The notes: generated from the sequence alone by a model not told the origin. Numbered from the stretch's first letter, positions 23,356 through 34,806 are shown. The stretch: 64,000 nucleotides of DNA from Capra hircus (GCF_001704415.2 NC_030808.1:79204594-79268593); one strand, 5' to 3'. Translations and numbers: made by a program.

Positions 23356-23439
23356 CCTAGCACATTTTTAGGTACTCCATAAATGATTTTGAGCAATGAA
23401 TTAACACCAACTTTGTTCCTTGAAAAAGCAAGATCTTGC

Positions 23440-23560
23440 ATGAGATAATTAAGCTCTATGAGCTCGGATTCATCATCTGTAAAGTGGGGGTCGTAATAGC
23501 CATTTCCTTTCAGAGTAACTGTAAGTATCAAGTGAGTAACCCTTTGATAACTCTAAAGAA
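23440..23560 (+). repeat. MIR SINE fragment
   Basis: Contains 'gattcatcatctgtaaagtg' followed by 'gtaactgtaagtatcaagtg'. Confidence 0.6.
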
Positions 23561-23894
23561 CTACACAAACATTGGTAATCATAGCAACACAGAACACCTT
23601 CTTAAACTCACAAGGTCAAGACAGACCCTGCCTTGTCACTGTCTCCTTCGTGCTGCCTAGAAACCCAATTCAACACACACCCATCAAGCATCTATGAAGG
23701 CTGAGGCTCCATGGAAGCCATCAAGAGTCCAGAGATTAATATACAGGGAGTTTGGCAGGTAAGGCATGAGCATAAGGAAAAGACACTCCATCACTGAACA
23801 TATAATTACTGAGTGTTTAGCAGTCAGTTATTCAGTAGCTGTTGAGAGCCAATTATGGACAAAGCTCTGGGAATTCTTGGCAGTGGGAGTTTTT

Positions 23895-24245
23895 TTGGTC
23901 AGGATAGACTAAGGTAATGACTCAACACAAAACACATTTATTTCTTGTTCACATAACAGTCCTGGATGGGTATGTAGGTTGCTGGGGCAACCCTTCTTCA
24001 CTTGGTCATTCGACGGTCCAGGTTCCTTTCATCTTGTGCCTCCACCATCCCAAAGGGCCTTGTCATCATCTGGCAGAAAGGGGGAAACATGCAGGGATGT
24101 GCATGAGAGGCTTTCATGGGCCAGGTCGGGGAAGCAGCCCTGACTGTCTCCACTCCTGTTTCATTAGCTACAACTCTGTCCCGCCTAACCGCAAAGCCTT
24201 ACTTTGTTTCCAGGAAGAAGAGAGAGATTTTGGTGAACACCTAGC
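23895..24245 (-). repeat. ancient interspersed repeat, family not named
   Basis: The run from 'acacatttatttcttgttca' to 'attttggtgaacacctagcc' has the layout of a widespread old mammalian repeat, with 'tttcatgggccaggtcgggg' and 'ccgcctaaccgcaaagcctt' blocks inside. I cannot assign it to LTR or DNA-transposon class, and the strand is a guess. Confidence 0.4.
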
Positions 24246-24720
24246 CAGTGCTGATACAAGGATATAGCAAGTAGCAAGACAGATCCCTACCCTCAAGGAG
24301 CTTACAGTTTGGGGAAGGTTAGGTACACATATAACCAAGATAATTTCACATAATATTTTAATAGCTACTCTGTAGAAAATAAATAGGGGAATATGATGGT
24401 GACTTTAGGTGAGGGAGTTTATTTTAGATGGGAGAGGGTATTATATAAGCGGAGACTCCAATGATAAAAAGTAATCAGTTAGGGGAGAGACAAGAGGAGG
24501 AGCAGAGGCCTCCAGCAAACAAGTGCAAGGCGGCAAGATGGGACTTGCCTGGGATGCTGAGGATGGAACAAAGGCCAGCACGGTTGGGGTGCTGTGAGTG
24601 AGGGGAGAACTTTATAGGATGAGGGCACAGGAGTTAGAGGAGGGCCAGGTTAGATCAGGTCTTAGAAGCCACAGTGAAGAATTTGGATTTTTAATCAATA
24701 AACTGTTGAAGATTCAAGGC
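24246..24720 (-). repeat. L2 LINE fragment
   Basis: Antisense L2: 'tccctaccctcaaggagctt' near 24283-24302, then 'acaaaggccagcacggttgg' and 'gttagatcaggtcttagaag' in the order of the family. Confidence 0.7.
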
Positions 24721-25277
24721 GATCAAAGTAGAAAAGAGTTGTGTACCAGTCTGGGACCTATTCATCAGCAAATTCTTTCATCCGTCCGGAGTTGTTTCCC
24801 AGCTCTTTTCTGACCTGCAGAAGGGCTGTGTACCCAGGCTCCTGTGTCACTCGCCTTCCAGCTGGTAATAGTCAGTGGAAGGTGTTGGCAGGAGATTGGA
24901 TGGTAGGAGAAAGGGTGAAACTGGATATACACCTCTCTCCCCTTTCTGTCTCAGGAAGCTTCTACAGCAGGGCTCTGTCCCCTCCATAGACAGGCCCACC
25001 TTGGTCCAGCTTCTGCCAGGTGATCCTCTGGACTCAGGATATGACCTCCTCTCTACGTCCTTCTCTAGTCCAGCCTAGTAGAATCCTAGTAGCAACCACT
25101 ATTATGGCTAATGGCTGGATTGGCTTTGTGGCTTCTTCCTATCACCTGTTTAGCCAATGACTGGCCATAGATTTCCTGCTTTTAGACATTTAGAGTGGCT
25201 TCAGTTTCCCTGATTGGACCCTGATGTAGAAATCACCACCTGGTACCAGGCTGGGTACATGGCAAGTCCATGGTGAC
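24721..25277. other. unique or old repeat sequence
   Basis: The block around 25190-25230 ('agagtggcttcagtttccct') may be an old LTR or L1 relic that I cannot name. No gene seen. Confidence 0.35.
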
Positions 25278-25775
25278 AGTCTTCGTTTCCTATGACTACT
25301 ATCACAGCACAAATATTACAGGTCTGGAGGTCAGAAGTCTGAATAGGTCTGTCTCACTGGATTAAAATCAAGGAGGCTTTAGGGGAAAATCTGTTTCCTG
25401 TCTTTTCCAGATTGAAGAGACAACTCACATTCCAAACTGAAGAGACAACTCACATCCATGGTTCCTTCCTACATCTTCAAGGGCAGCCACAGCAGGTCAA
25501 GTTTTTCTCACCAAGCCACCACTCTGATTCTGACTCTTGTGCCTGCCTCTTCCATATTTAAGAACTTTTGCGATTACATTCTGGGCACATGATTAGTCCT
25601 GGATAATATTTCTAATTTTTAAGGTTTTTTTTTTTTTTTTTTTTTTTAAGGCTGATGAGCAAGCTTAATTCCATCTGCAGCCTTAATTAACCCTCACCAT
25701 TTAATATAACATATTCATGGGTTCTGGGGATTAGGACATGCACATCTTTGAGGGCCATTATTCTGCCTGCTGCAG
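25278..25775 (-). mobile_element. MLT1-type LTR (ERVL-MaLR), solo
   Basis: On the minus strand it starts like GCAGGCAGAATAATGGCCC (25755-25773) and ends in the 'atag...cataggaaacgaag' terminus. The block 'aattccatctgcagccttaa' is at about 25669-25688. About 500 bp, a typical LTR length, with a 23-base T run (25625-25647) and a tandem duplication (25413-25455) inside. Non-coding; no internal retroviral genes adjoin. Confidence 0.8.
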
Positions 25776-27155
25776 TGACTCACTGAGCAAATAAGTCAAA
25801 ATAGGAAGAGAGAGGTCATGGAGGCTTGCTGAAGGGACAGTTACTTGGTGCCTTACCCTGCACACAGGGACAATTGATGCCTGTGAGCTGAAAGGAACAC
25901 AGAGCGTCTAGTCCTGCGGAGAGAGCATTTGTGTCCTGTGGTTCAGAGGGTTTCTCCAGATACCCTTGAGGCTAGGCTTGCTGTCAGGAACCCCTCTGAA
26001 TCTTCTCTTGCCTGTCACTCCAGGGATGCGATGCTGGGACCCAGCTCCTGTCCATCTCTCACCCAGAATGGCATGTAGGTTTCTTGTTTTCCCAGAGGAA
26101 GGTTCATTTCAGAGAGTAAGTGGGTGAAGGCAAACTGTTGGCTGAAGCACATGAGGCCCATCAGTTCCAATTCGGGGACAACTGCAGTTGATGCGGGCAC
26201 TCCAGCCAAATGTAATCAAACGCCTCCTGCTGCCAGACGATGTGTTGTTCAGACAGGGGCTGGTGCGGTGGGGTGGGGTGGGGTGGGGGGGAGGTTTGTT
26301 GTGAATTCAAGATGCCTCTGTATCTTTATCAGATGGATCCTCGGAAGCGAGGAGGGAAATTCACTGTACTGGCAAAGGAACTTCAAAATCGCAGCCGATT
26401 CCTGAAAAACTCTGAAAACTGCCTACAGAGGAGAAAATCTGCAAGCTATGGTGGCCAGCACACACTCGGAGTGGGAGGATTTGTGACCACATAAGCCCAT
26501 GGGGCAGCATGTGGCACCAGATCTCCAGGAAAGAATCCTGGGCCCCTCCACCACTTCATTGTGTTTAGGGCAGGGAGGCGAGTTTGAAGAGGACAGAATT
26601 TGGGTAGGTATAGAATGGCTTTCTCTATTTTGAGCTAGATCTTATGGAAATGACTTTTAAAAAACCGCTTCTTTGGAGCTGGAATTCCCCCACCCACTCT
26701 TCCTCCACCTCCCAGCCCAGCAAGCACAGGGGGGCAGAACACCATGAGGATGGCCCTGCCAGGTCTGAGCCCAGGAGTAGGAGGGGCCTAGGATGTGGGC
26801 CTGGGGTTAATGTCTTAGTCACTGCAATCCAGACACACAGAGACTCTGATTTCAAGTTCTGAGCTTTGTGAAGATTCAGATAAATCTTTGGAGCAAAGAG
26901 CTGTTTTTAAGGGAGCGTATCATGTTTGAGAACCTCCAACTGTCTTTGTGGGTTAAGAATGATCTTTAGGAAGAGATGCAGAATGCAATTCTGATTATGT
27001 TACTGGCATCCAGGTGGTATAATTGCATCTTTCTCAGCACAGATTACATTACATTAGTGACATGCTTTGATCTGATAGATAGTTTTTGGTTCTTGAGAAC
27101 CCTGAAGGACTAAGGAACTTTTTAAGAATTAAAAATGGACAGATATAAGCATCAG
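25776..27155. other. unique sequence
   Basis: Open frames of 76-93 codons near 26124-26494 and 26625-26862 have no recognisable domain, and the first is built on the G-rich tract at 26270. No gene called. Confidence 0.45.
26270..26291 (+). repeat. G-quadruplex motif
   Basis: Four G runs of at least four (26270-26273, 26275-26278, 26280-26283, 26285-26291) separated by single T residues. This matches the canonical intramolecular G-quadruplex pattern with one-base loops. Confidence 0.85.
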
Positions 27156-27356
27156 GGCTTCCCCGATGGCTCAGTGGGTAAAGAATCTGCCTACAATGCA
27201 GGAGACACAGGAGACGTAGGTTCTAGCCTTAGGTTGGAAAGATCCCCTGGAGGAGGAGATGGCTACCCACTCCAGTATTCTTGCCTGGAGAAACCCATGG
27301 ACAGAGGAGCCTTGCAGGCTACAGTCTATGGGGTCAGACTTAGTGACTGACCACAC
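27156..27356 (+). mobile_element. Bov-tA SINE with target-site duplication
   Basis: Head 'ggcttccccgatggctcagt' through 'gaggagccttgcaggctac', ending 'agtgactgaccacac'. Bracketed by ataagcatcag at 27145-27155 and 27357-27367 (11 bp, perfect). It carries a short internal repeat (aggagac acaggagac) near 27202-27217. Confidence 0.93.
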
Positions 27357-28589
27357 ATAAGCATCAGACTCATTTCAAAGGAGATGTAGGAGACTTGGGA
27401 GAAATTTGGATGATGAGAAACAGGAGCAAGAGAGAGACAGTCTTCTCCCCGCCCCTTTCGTGCCTTTTAAGTTGTGTATGTTATGCGTGTTATTCATTCT
27501 AAAAATAAACTCAGAATACTTTGTAAGCTACAGAATCAATATCATCTTCATTAAGTCAAACAGGTAGAACAAGGGAACTATAGTGAAATTTAATAGTACC
27601 CCACTTGCCATGATGAGATTGCTTTTCTTATACCTACCTTTGAATATTTTCTGTATCTTCCTCAATGAACAATCATAATAAATAGAGTTTTTGAAATGAT
27701 TGTGAAAGTTATATTTTTGAAACAATCAGAGGAAGCAACATTTCCATAGGCCACGGCTACCTTAATCTATAGATCAGACCGAAGCTGATAAGATAGTCCC
27801 CGCCCAAATGCCTTTTCCATTTTCCAGTCTCTTCTCAGTTTGCCAATGAGTGGGCTGTGTTTCTAAGTCTGATTTGTGGATCTCCTGTTGTTCACTCAGT
27901 CATAGTGAAACGTCGTGCGTACATCACCCTTCGTGACGGCTGGGTTTCGGTTCAGTTAACCTTCCTCTTATCACTATCATCTCCACTGTCAATCCAGCAC
28001 CATCACCCACTGTCAGCAAGCTTTTCTCAGTTCAGAGCTGTGTGCATTTTCAAGTGCTTGCAGCCTCGAGCCATGTGCTGTGAGGGGTGCGGAGGTGAAT
28101 CCATTCCACCCTCTAAGATACTACGTAGCAGAAGCGAGAGACCATATAGGGAGTCAGCTTCCATTAGAACTAGAAAGTGATGAGGGCTTTAAAAGGTACT
28201 GTGATGTATTGCAACTGGCAGATAGGAGAAGCGGGAAGGTATGCTTCAGGGAGGAAACCTTCTTTCCTTTGATCCTCCTGGGTTTCTTCATCTGAGCTTT
28301 TCTCTCCAGGCTTTATCACAGTCTGCCATGTGTCATGTCCTTATCTTGATCCTTTTCCTTGCCTACCAAGGCCCAAGTGAGTGTCTTAGTGTAACAGAGA
28401 TACCAGCAAAATACTATGGAGCTTGGAGGAAGCTGAGATTAACCCCGGAGGCAGAGTGCACAGAAGAGCTAGCATGTGAGCAGGCTTGGGGGACAGATGG
28501 CATTTAGATAGCTGAGGCAGAGGAAAGAGTGGCTTCAGAGGAAGAGGAGGGCACAGATATGTGGGGGTGCTGTGAGGGACGCGCTTGTC
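27357..28589. other. unique sequence
   Basis: AT-rich in the first 400 bp. Open frames of about 70-107 codons at 27857-28507 overlap each other in different frames. No gene or repeat recognised. Confidence 0.45.
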
Positions 28590-28690
28590 TGAACTTTAGA
28601 CTCCACTTCTGCAAAGTGAAGATGATCACACCACTGACCTCAGAGGTTGCTGTGAGCGTCAAGTCGCACATCGAACAGCACAGCTGACAT
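28590..28690 (+). repeat. MIR SINE fragment
   Basis: 'ccacttctgcaaagtgaaga' then 'gaggttgctgtgagcgtcaa', the sense MIR 3' half. Confidence 0.6.
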
Positions 28691-28699
28691 TCACAAAGC

Positions 28700-28800
28700 A
28701 CACACTGCAGGTCCAGGGCCACACAGCTGACAAGAAGCAGAGCCCGGGTGCACACTTGTGGCTCAGAAGCAAGGCCCTTAGCCGCTATTCTATACCACCC
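28700..28800 (-). repeat. MIR SINE fragment
   Basis: 'caggtccagggccacacagc' and 'gcccttagccgctattctat', antisense to the neighbouring MIR. The two oppositely oriented copies sit back to back. Confidence 0.6.
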
Positions 28801-29460
28801 CCAAAAGATGAAAGGGCAGTCCATGCACCAAAGAATTCACAAGTGTGTGTTACACTACCCCTTCTAACTTGAACCTGTCCCTTGGACCAGAGAGGTTTCT
28901 GCTTTGAAACTCTAGATTGTTTCTGAGCTAACTGATCTTCCTGGAGAGTTGCCCTGGGCCTGGCCTGATTTGGCTTTTGGCCTGAGGTGTTGGAAGGGTC
29001 ACCCATTCTAGGCCTGACTGTGACCAGAGCCCCTTGACTCCTACTGGGAGGAACCAGCAGCCATCAGAAGACTTTCTTAGTCCTAAAGTTTTCTGTCGTC
29101 AAAGACAGGAGTCCCTGAGGCCTTTTCCAGATTGAGAGCCCCATTGAAGAGTCAACCCAGCACCAAGTTACTTCCAGGGATGTGAACAACTATCTGCTCC
29201 TCCTTGCCTTTGCCTGATAAACACCATGACACCTTCTTGGAGGAGGCTTTTCATTTTTACTGGACAAATGCTAACAAACTAAAGCCCAGTGGAAATCCAG
29301 TCTTAAAAGTGGTGCTGGGCAGTATTCTTTAGGTGTTCTCTATTATTTGTTCTCATATGGCTGTGGTGCCACCTGCAATGGCACCATGACCGCTTTTGAT
29401 AGGAAAATCATTCAGTAATAAAGTTCCTTTTCTGTGCTCTCTTAGAAAAATCAAACCTTT
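28801..29460. other. unique sequence
   Basis: No gene or repeat family recognised. Confidence 0.4.
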
Positions 29461-29575
29461 TTCTTTGGCTGCACTGCTTGGCATGTTGGATCCTAGTTTG
29501 CCAACCAGGGATTGAACCCATGCCCCCTGCATTGAATGGGCAGAGTCTTAACCACTGGACCACCAGGGAATTCTC
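29461..29575 (-). mobile_element. CHR-type tRNA-derived SINE
   Basis: Reverse copy: 'ccaaccagggattgaaccca' (complement of the B-box region) and 'ttaaccactggaccaccagg' (complement of the tRNA-like head). Confidence 0.82.
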
Positions 29576-29726
29576 CCCAAACATGAGCCTTTAGAGTGAT
29601 AACAAATATTTGACATTTTAGCTCACAGTGTCTTTCACATACATAACTTTTGGTCCTTCTGCCAATGTTTTGGTGGTGTGCATGGAGGCTGGGAAAATGG
29701 AAGGGAGATGCATGGAGACGAGGTAC

Positions 29727-29850
29727 CATTTCCGTTGGATTCACAGGGACTCAGGCTCAGAAAGGTCAGCAACGTGAACGTCAAAAAGCCAGTCAGTGAT
29801 AATGTAGGGCTCAAATGTTAATTTCCTGCCTCCAGACTCCATGCACTTCC
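29727..29850 (-). repeat. MIR SINE fragment
   Basis: 'cagggactcaggctcagaaa' and 'gataatgtagggctcaaatg', antisense MIR core. Confidence 0.55.
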
Positions 29851-29998
29851 ACCTTTCCTGAGCTTTGTGGGAAGCCCCATTTCCAGATCCTTAGGCATGA
29901 AGAGAGGCTGTGCCTGGTTTCCACACCCTCCCAAGTCCATCCTCAGCTACACTAATCTAAGGAATCTTTTATTTTCAGTTGGGAATGCAACTCATGGC

Positions 29999-30212
29999 CT
30001 GTGGTTCTCAACTAGGGGTAATTTTGCCCCCAGGGAACAATTGGCAATGTCTGGTTGGGTTGTTACAACTGGGGAGAGGGAAGAGGATGCTCCTGGCATC
30101 TAGTGGGTAGAGATCAGAGATGTTGAAAGGCGTCCTACAATGGAAAGAACAGCCCTTTACAGCAAACAGTTGTCTGGCCTCAGTGTTAACTGTGCTAAGG
30201 TTGGGAAGCCCT
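29999..30212 (+). mobile_element. MER20 (hAT-Charlie non-autonomous DNA transposon)
   Basis: About 214 bp, close to the usual MER20 length. It starts 'gtggttctcaactaggggta', holds 'ggcatctagtgggtagagat' and 'cgtcctacaatggaaagaac', and ends in the inverted-terminal 'ctaaggttgggaagccc'. No clear 8 bp duplication survives. It has no transposase. Confidence 0.8.
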
Positions 30213-30344
30213 AAGTCAGAGTAAAAGGAAAACCCTCCAGTTCCCAGATCCCATGCACAGGGTTTTCATGTATGTCTCCTTTAAAAAAAGAAAAACTCCA
30301 TAGCTGTTTTCACAGACTTTTCCTCTCCTACCCTAATGAGGATC

Positions 30345-30475
30345 TGTCAAAAATGAAAGGGGAAAATAAGCCCAGAGAAAAGAGGTGAGTGCTCAGGATC
30401 ACAAGCTCATATGTGTTGGAGAAGGAACAGCCCGGTCCTCCTGACCTGAGTTGAATGCATTTTCTACTTCTCATG
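30345..30475 (-). repeat. MIR SINE fragment
   Basis: 'gaaaataagcccagagaaaa' then 'gctcaggatcacaagctcat', antisense MIR core. Confidence 0.55.
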
Positions 30476-31114
30476 CTAAATTCCCCGCTCACCAGCTCTG
30501 CTTTGAGACATTTTCTGACTCACTGATTCAACAGATGTTGTGATCTGAATATGCTCCCTGACACAGACATGCTTATAGCTTATTCTAACACAGAATAAGG
30601 AGACGAGAAGCAACCTAATGCAATATGAGAACTTCTTTGATTCTGCCTCGGTTCTCTGTGTGTCGGTTCTCTGCGTGTTTCCAGAGGCCCAAAGCCCTGT
30701 ACCTGAGGCCCTGGTACAGCTGCTGGGCAGGGGTGGGGGGCTGGGCAATTCTTTCCATCTCTCCTAAGGAGACAGAAGATCAAAACTCTCTACTGGAAAT
30801 GAAACTGACACCATCTAAGCCCTCAGGCTTCCTTGCAGGAGGCACATTACTGAAAATACCTAAGTTTCTTGGAACTGAAAGATTTTTTTCTTATTTGATT
30901 TTTCATAGCTTGTTCTGTTGGTTTAATGTTTGTTTTTTACTCAGTCAGTTAGTGAAACTGGGTTGGTCAGTGAAACTTTCTAGGGATGCAGGTTTCACTT
31001 TCAGGGACTGAAAGTCTGGGTTTGGGCTTTTAAAGCCTCAGTAAAGGCAATCAACACTCCTAGGTTCAGAGTGAGTTTAAAAGTACATGAACACACACAA
31101 AAAACACTTAGATC
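30476..31114. other. unique sequence
   Basis: A 128-codon open frame at 30625-31011 has no recognisable domain and overlaps frames on the other strand. Not called as a gene. Confidence 0.45.
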
Positions 31115-31270
31115 GTATTTATCGAGTAGGTTCATTCATACCAAATATTTATCCGACATGTGCTCTATATTAGACTCTGCTGTGGGCAACAGACAAACAG
31201 CCCCGAGCCAGACAGAGACGTTTCCTTCCCTCAACTGCTTACTGTCTGAGTGGGAAGTGAATCAGTAAAT
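31115..31270 (-). repeat. L2 LINE fragment
   Basis: Antisense L2 3' end: 'ccaaatatttatccgacatg' then 'ttagactctgctgtgggcaa' and 'ctcaactgcttactgtctga'. Confidence 0.6.
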
Positions 31271-31534
31271 AGCTCTGCTCTTCTCCTGCCAAACACCCTT
31301 TATCCACTGTATCAGGGTCTTAGCTTACATTTTATTCTCTTACAAGAACACTTCTACCTTTTTCTCTTTGTCAAATTCCTACTTAGTCTATAAGAGTGAA
31401 ATCGGAGCCAACTCATTCAAAAAAAAAAAAACATTAGAAATCTCCCTAGCTGACCAGGAAATGCTGGTTGAGTATATCTTCAACTTCTCCAAGTGGCTAC
31501 AAAACTATTTCACATTTATCGTGTCCCTTTGTAG

Positions 31535-31715
31535 GCAAGCAGTGGAGCCTGGTTGTTAAGTGGCACCTGTGTTCAAATTTGAATTGTATCATGTACCTGT
31601 TGTTGCCTTGAGCAGTTTACTTAGCCTCTTTGTGAGCTTAGTTTCCTGGTCTGCTGTAAGGAGAAAATATCACAGAGCTTGTAACAGTTGCACCTGGCAG
31701 GTGGCAACTGCTCAG
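31535..31715 (+). repeat. MIR SINE
   Basis: 'gcagtggagcctggttgtta', 'ttgagcagtttacttagcct' and 'cttagtttcctggtctgctg' in order. Confidence 0.65.
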
Positions 31716-31734
31716 CACAGAGTCAGACCAAGAA

Positions 31735-31850
31735 ACAGGCACTAGGCAGGCTCTGTGCTATGAAGGATCCAAGAAGACAAAGGACACGGACACTCCCCCA
31801 TGAGAGCTCATCATAAGAAAAGCGGACAAAAAGCTTACAGAGTCTCTGTA
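31735..31850 (-). repeat. L2 LINE fragment
   Basis: 'aggcactaggcaggctctgt' and 'cactcccccatgagagctca', an antisense L2 3' region. Confidence 0.5.
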
Positions 31851-32072
31851 GGACAGAGATGTAGGTGTGTTAGGACATTTGCTATAAGACGTATTTGGGA
31901 ACAAGCGAAAATTAATTCTGAACAAATGGATCAGATTCTCTGCAAAAGTTCTTGGAAAGAAGAGGGTTTGGGATTGAAGTGGGATTGCATATGGGCTGAT
32001 TAACAGACTTAGTTGGAAACATAGTTAAACCCAAAGTCTTAAAGGCTTAAAAAAAAAAAAAGGCTTAATTGG

Positions 32073-32233
32073 GTCTTCATTGAAGTGCAAGGGCTTCTCT
32101 TATTGCAGAGCACAGACTCTAGGGCACTCAGGCTTAGTTGCCCCAAGGCATGTGGGAATTCTCCCAAACTAGGAATCTATGTCCTCTGCATAGGAAGGTG
32201 GATTCTTAACCATGGGACCACCAGGGAAGTCCT
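32073..32233 (-). mobile_element. CHR-type tRNA-derived SINE, long form
   Basis: Reverse copy with the CHR body 'tgcagagcacagactctagg' and 'caaggcatgtgggaattctc', plus the head complement 'cttaaccatgggaccaccag'. Approximate flanking repeats are cttaattgg and cttaatgg. Confidence 0.8.
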
Positions 32234-32334
32234 CTTAATGGCTTTAAATGCTCAGTATGAAGGGTTGGACTTCCACACAAGAGCAAAAAGAAGCCACTGA
32301 AGCTTTATGACTTGGAACTCTGGCTTAAGTTGAT

Positions 32335-32500
32335 TAGATTCCTATCAAGGAGCTCACAGTCTGGTCAAGGAGAGAGACAAATGGAGAATAAACAGTAAAA
32401 GGATGTGATAAGTGAGATGCCAGAGGCATGAAAATAACTGCTTGTGAGATGCGTGGATAAGGGAACAACTGAAGAGGAAGGTTTTGTGACAGGAGATGAA
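32335..32500 (-). repeat. L2 LINE fragment
   Basis: 'tatcaaggagctcacagtct' is the hallmark antisense L2 block; the following 160 bp fit diverged L2. Confidence 0.6.
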
Positions 32501-32689
32501 GAAATACAACATGAGCCATGTTAGACCCTCCACCACCACAGTTCCACATCAGGCTGTACTTAATACTTTAATTTTCTCTGCCTTTCTGGATTGTGAATTC
32601 TTGAAGCTTTCAGGCACAGAAACTATACACAACAAATCTTAAAACACTGATTAAAATCAAAGACTGGAGATAACTCTAGGCACAGCACA

Positions 32690-32940
32690 CAGTGGATTGA
32701 GAAGGAAGGGTATTAAGGCTGGGAGACCACTTAGAAAGTTTCTGCAACAATTCAAGTGAGAGCTAGTGAGGCAGAAAGAAGAGTAAAGCATACAGGGAAG
32801 GGATAACATGGCCTGGAGTTAGACACTGAGAAAGAACAAACATCAGGGACTGGTTGAAGGTGAACAGGGTGAGAGAGGAGGAGGGGTCAGAATTTACTCA
32901 AGATGTTGAATGCGAGTGCTTGGAAGGATGATGATGGCCA
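32690..32940 (-). repeat. L2 LINE fragment
   Basis: Antisense L2 ORF segment: 'ggctgggagaccacttagaa', 'tgcaacaattcaagtgagag' and 'gggataacatggcctggagt' follow the family order. Confidence 0.65.
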
Positions 32941-33010
32941 TCAACCTATCAAGGACTCAAATTGTATGGACAAAGCACAAGTAGGAATTCAACAAATATT
33001 TGTGGAAAGA

Positions 33011-33030
33011 ATGGATGGATGGATGGATGG
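33011..33030. repeat. (ATGG)n short tandem repeat
   Basis: Five ATGG units directly downstream of an L2-like 'caacaaatatttgtgga', a position where L2 tails commonly expand. Confidence 0.9.
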
Positions 33031-33109
33031 ACTGATCTTCAATGCTAATCAGGGAATTAGGGACTCATTTATTATTGTGGCTGAAGGGGAGCTTACGTGT
33101 CATCAACCC

Positions 33110-33240
33110 ACTCATTCTATATATGAGTGAAATGAGGTAAGATGAGGGAACTGACTGCTTTTGATCACAGAGCTACTAGGTGATAAATTTAGGGCATGAA
33201 ATTAAATCTCTGGATGCCTAGGCTAGTGTTCTTTCCAGTA
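33110..33240 (-). repeat. MIR SINE fragment
   Basis: 'gaaatgaggtaagatgaggg', 'gatcacagagctactaggtg' and 'tgcctaggctagtgttcttt'. Confidence 0.6.
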
Positions 33241-33789
33241 TGTTATATGGTTATTTTCTTCAATTCTTAAAAAGAATCTCAGAGGAAATGGTATGCATGA
33301 ATATCATATACCACTTGCAATTTGTTTTTTTTTTTTTAACTAAAAGCTACATTGGAATTTCATTTCCGTTTCACTGATTAAAATAGGAATTCTGAAAGTC
33401 ATGCATATTGATTGAGGAGTCCTCGACTTTGGGGCCAAATTCTTCCAGTGGCTGTTACCTTCTACAATGCTGTTTCCCCAGACATTCCTCTCTGGCCGAC
33501 CCAAATGCACAACTTGCAACTAAAAATGTGGGACATGCCTTGGTGAATACGTGCAGAAGACTGGCTAGCATCATTCTGAGGGTAGTTCTGAAAGTACGTT
33601 CACTACTTTGCAAAGACGAAATTGACTTTTGCATAGACAGTCACTTGGCAGTTTAGTCAATCAACATCTATGTGGCATGACTAAAACAGAGGGACTAGTT
33701 TCCTACCCCTTCTCCAAAACCCCAAACCGTGTTCCTTACTGTCCCCCAATTTGAATGTACTTAGTGCCTCCTGTCTGCTCCTCAGCACA
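33241..33789. other. unique sequence
   Basis: A T run lies at about 33325-33338. An 82-codon frame at 33408-33656 has no recognisable domain. No gene seen. Confidence 0.4.
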
Positions 33790-33930
33790 CTAGCTGGCGA
33801 GGTGGAAGAGAAGATAATAAGTTCAAGATACAATTCCTACTTTAAAGAGTTTATATCCCAATTGAAGAGAGGAAACTCACACAGACAAAAGTCACACAAT
33901 AATTTATGATGTAAAAGCGCATTCTCTTAG
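33790..33930 (-). repeat. L2 LINE fragment
   Basis: 'caattcctactttaaagagt' and 'aactcacacagacaaaagtc', antisense L2. Confidence 0.5.
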
Positions 33931-34245
33931 GTAACTTTCAGCATTGAACAACTAACAGAGTGAGAGAATCTCAAATTCAGAAGTTTATCACTCCAAATTT
34001 CTTTGGGGTATTTGAGGATAATGACAGCATCCTAGCCCATAGGCCGTTAGTCTCTGAGGTTAGAGAATGCACCTTCTCACTTGCTGGCCCTCCTAGAACA
34101 GTACTGTGGCGGACAAAGAACCAATTAATTAAATGGGATGTTGTGAAGAAGTGCTAGGAGAACAGGAGAAGGGCATTCCACCCAGTCTGGGAGGAGCCAT
34201 TGAGCCTCCATGCTTCTGTCCTGTCTCCTTTCCAATCCAACTTCC
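33931..34245. other. unique sequence
   Basis: No gene or repeat recognised. Confidence 0.4.
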
Positions 34246-34350
34246 AGACTGTTGTTGTTCAACCGCTCAGTCATGTCCCACTCTCTTGTGACTCAGTAGA
34301 CTGTAGCCTGCCAGCCTCCTCTGTCCATGGGATTTCCCAGGCAAGAATAC

Positions 34351-34806
34351 ACACCAGTCAGAACAGCCATCATCAAAAAGTCTATAAACAATAAATGCTG
34401 GAGATGGTGCGGAGAAAAAGGAACACTCTTGCACTGTTGGTGGGAATGTAAATTAATACAGCCACTGTGGAAGATGGTCTGGAGATTCCTGAAAAAACTA
34501 GAAATAAAACCACTGTATGACCCAGTAATACCACTCCTAGGCATATACCCTGAGGAAAACAAAATTGAAAAAAACACATGTATCCCATTGCTCATTGCAG
34601 CGCTATTTATAATAGTTAGAACATGGAAGCAACCTAGATGTCCATCGACAGATGAATGGATAAAGAAGTTGTGGTACATATATACAATGGATTATTGCTC
34701 AGCCATTAAAAGAAACACATTTGAATCAGTTATAATGAGGTGGATGGACCTAGAGCCTATTATACAGAGTGAAGTCAGAGAGAGAAAGGTAAATATTATA
34801 TTCTAA
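34351..34806 (+). pseudogene. L1 ORF2 protein, C-terminal fragment
   Basis: About 150 codons stay open from the 5' truncation point to a stop at 34804-34806. Landmarks of the L1 ORF2 C-terminus are visible: AIIKKSINNKCWRWCGEKG, GTLLHCWWECKLIQPLW, YDPVIPLLGIYPEE and LWYIYTMDYCSAIKRN. The zinc-knuckle-like cysteine/histidine cluster (CWRWC...LLHCWWEC) is present. The endonuclease and RT domains are missing, so it is inert. The open state fits a fairly young insertion. Confidence 0.9.

Noticed and set aside
26240..26494. Possible exon (basic stretch MDPRKRGGK)
   Set aside because: The upstream half is a Gly/Val/Trp translation of the G-rich tract. I recognise no protein family and see no convincing splice pair.
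30625..31011. 128-codon open frame
   Set aside because: No domain, opposite-strand overlaps, and no exon-like context.
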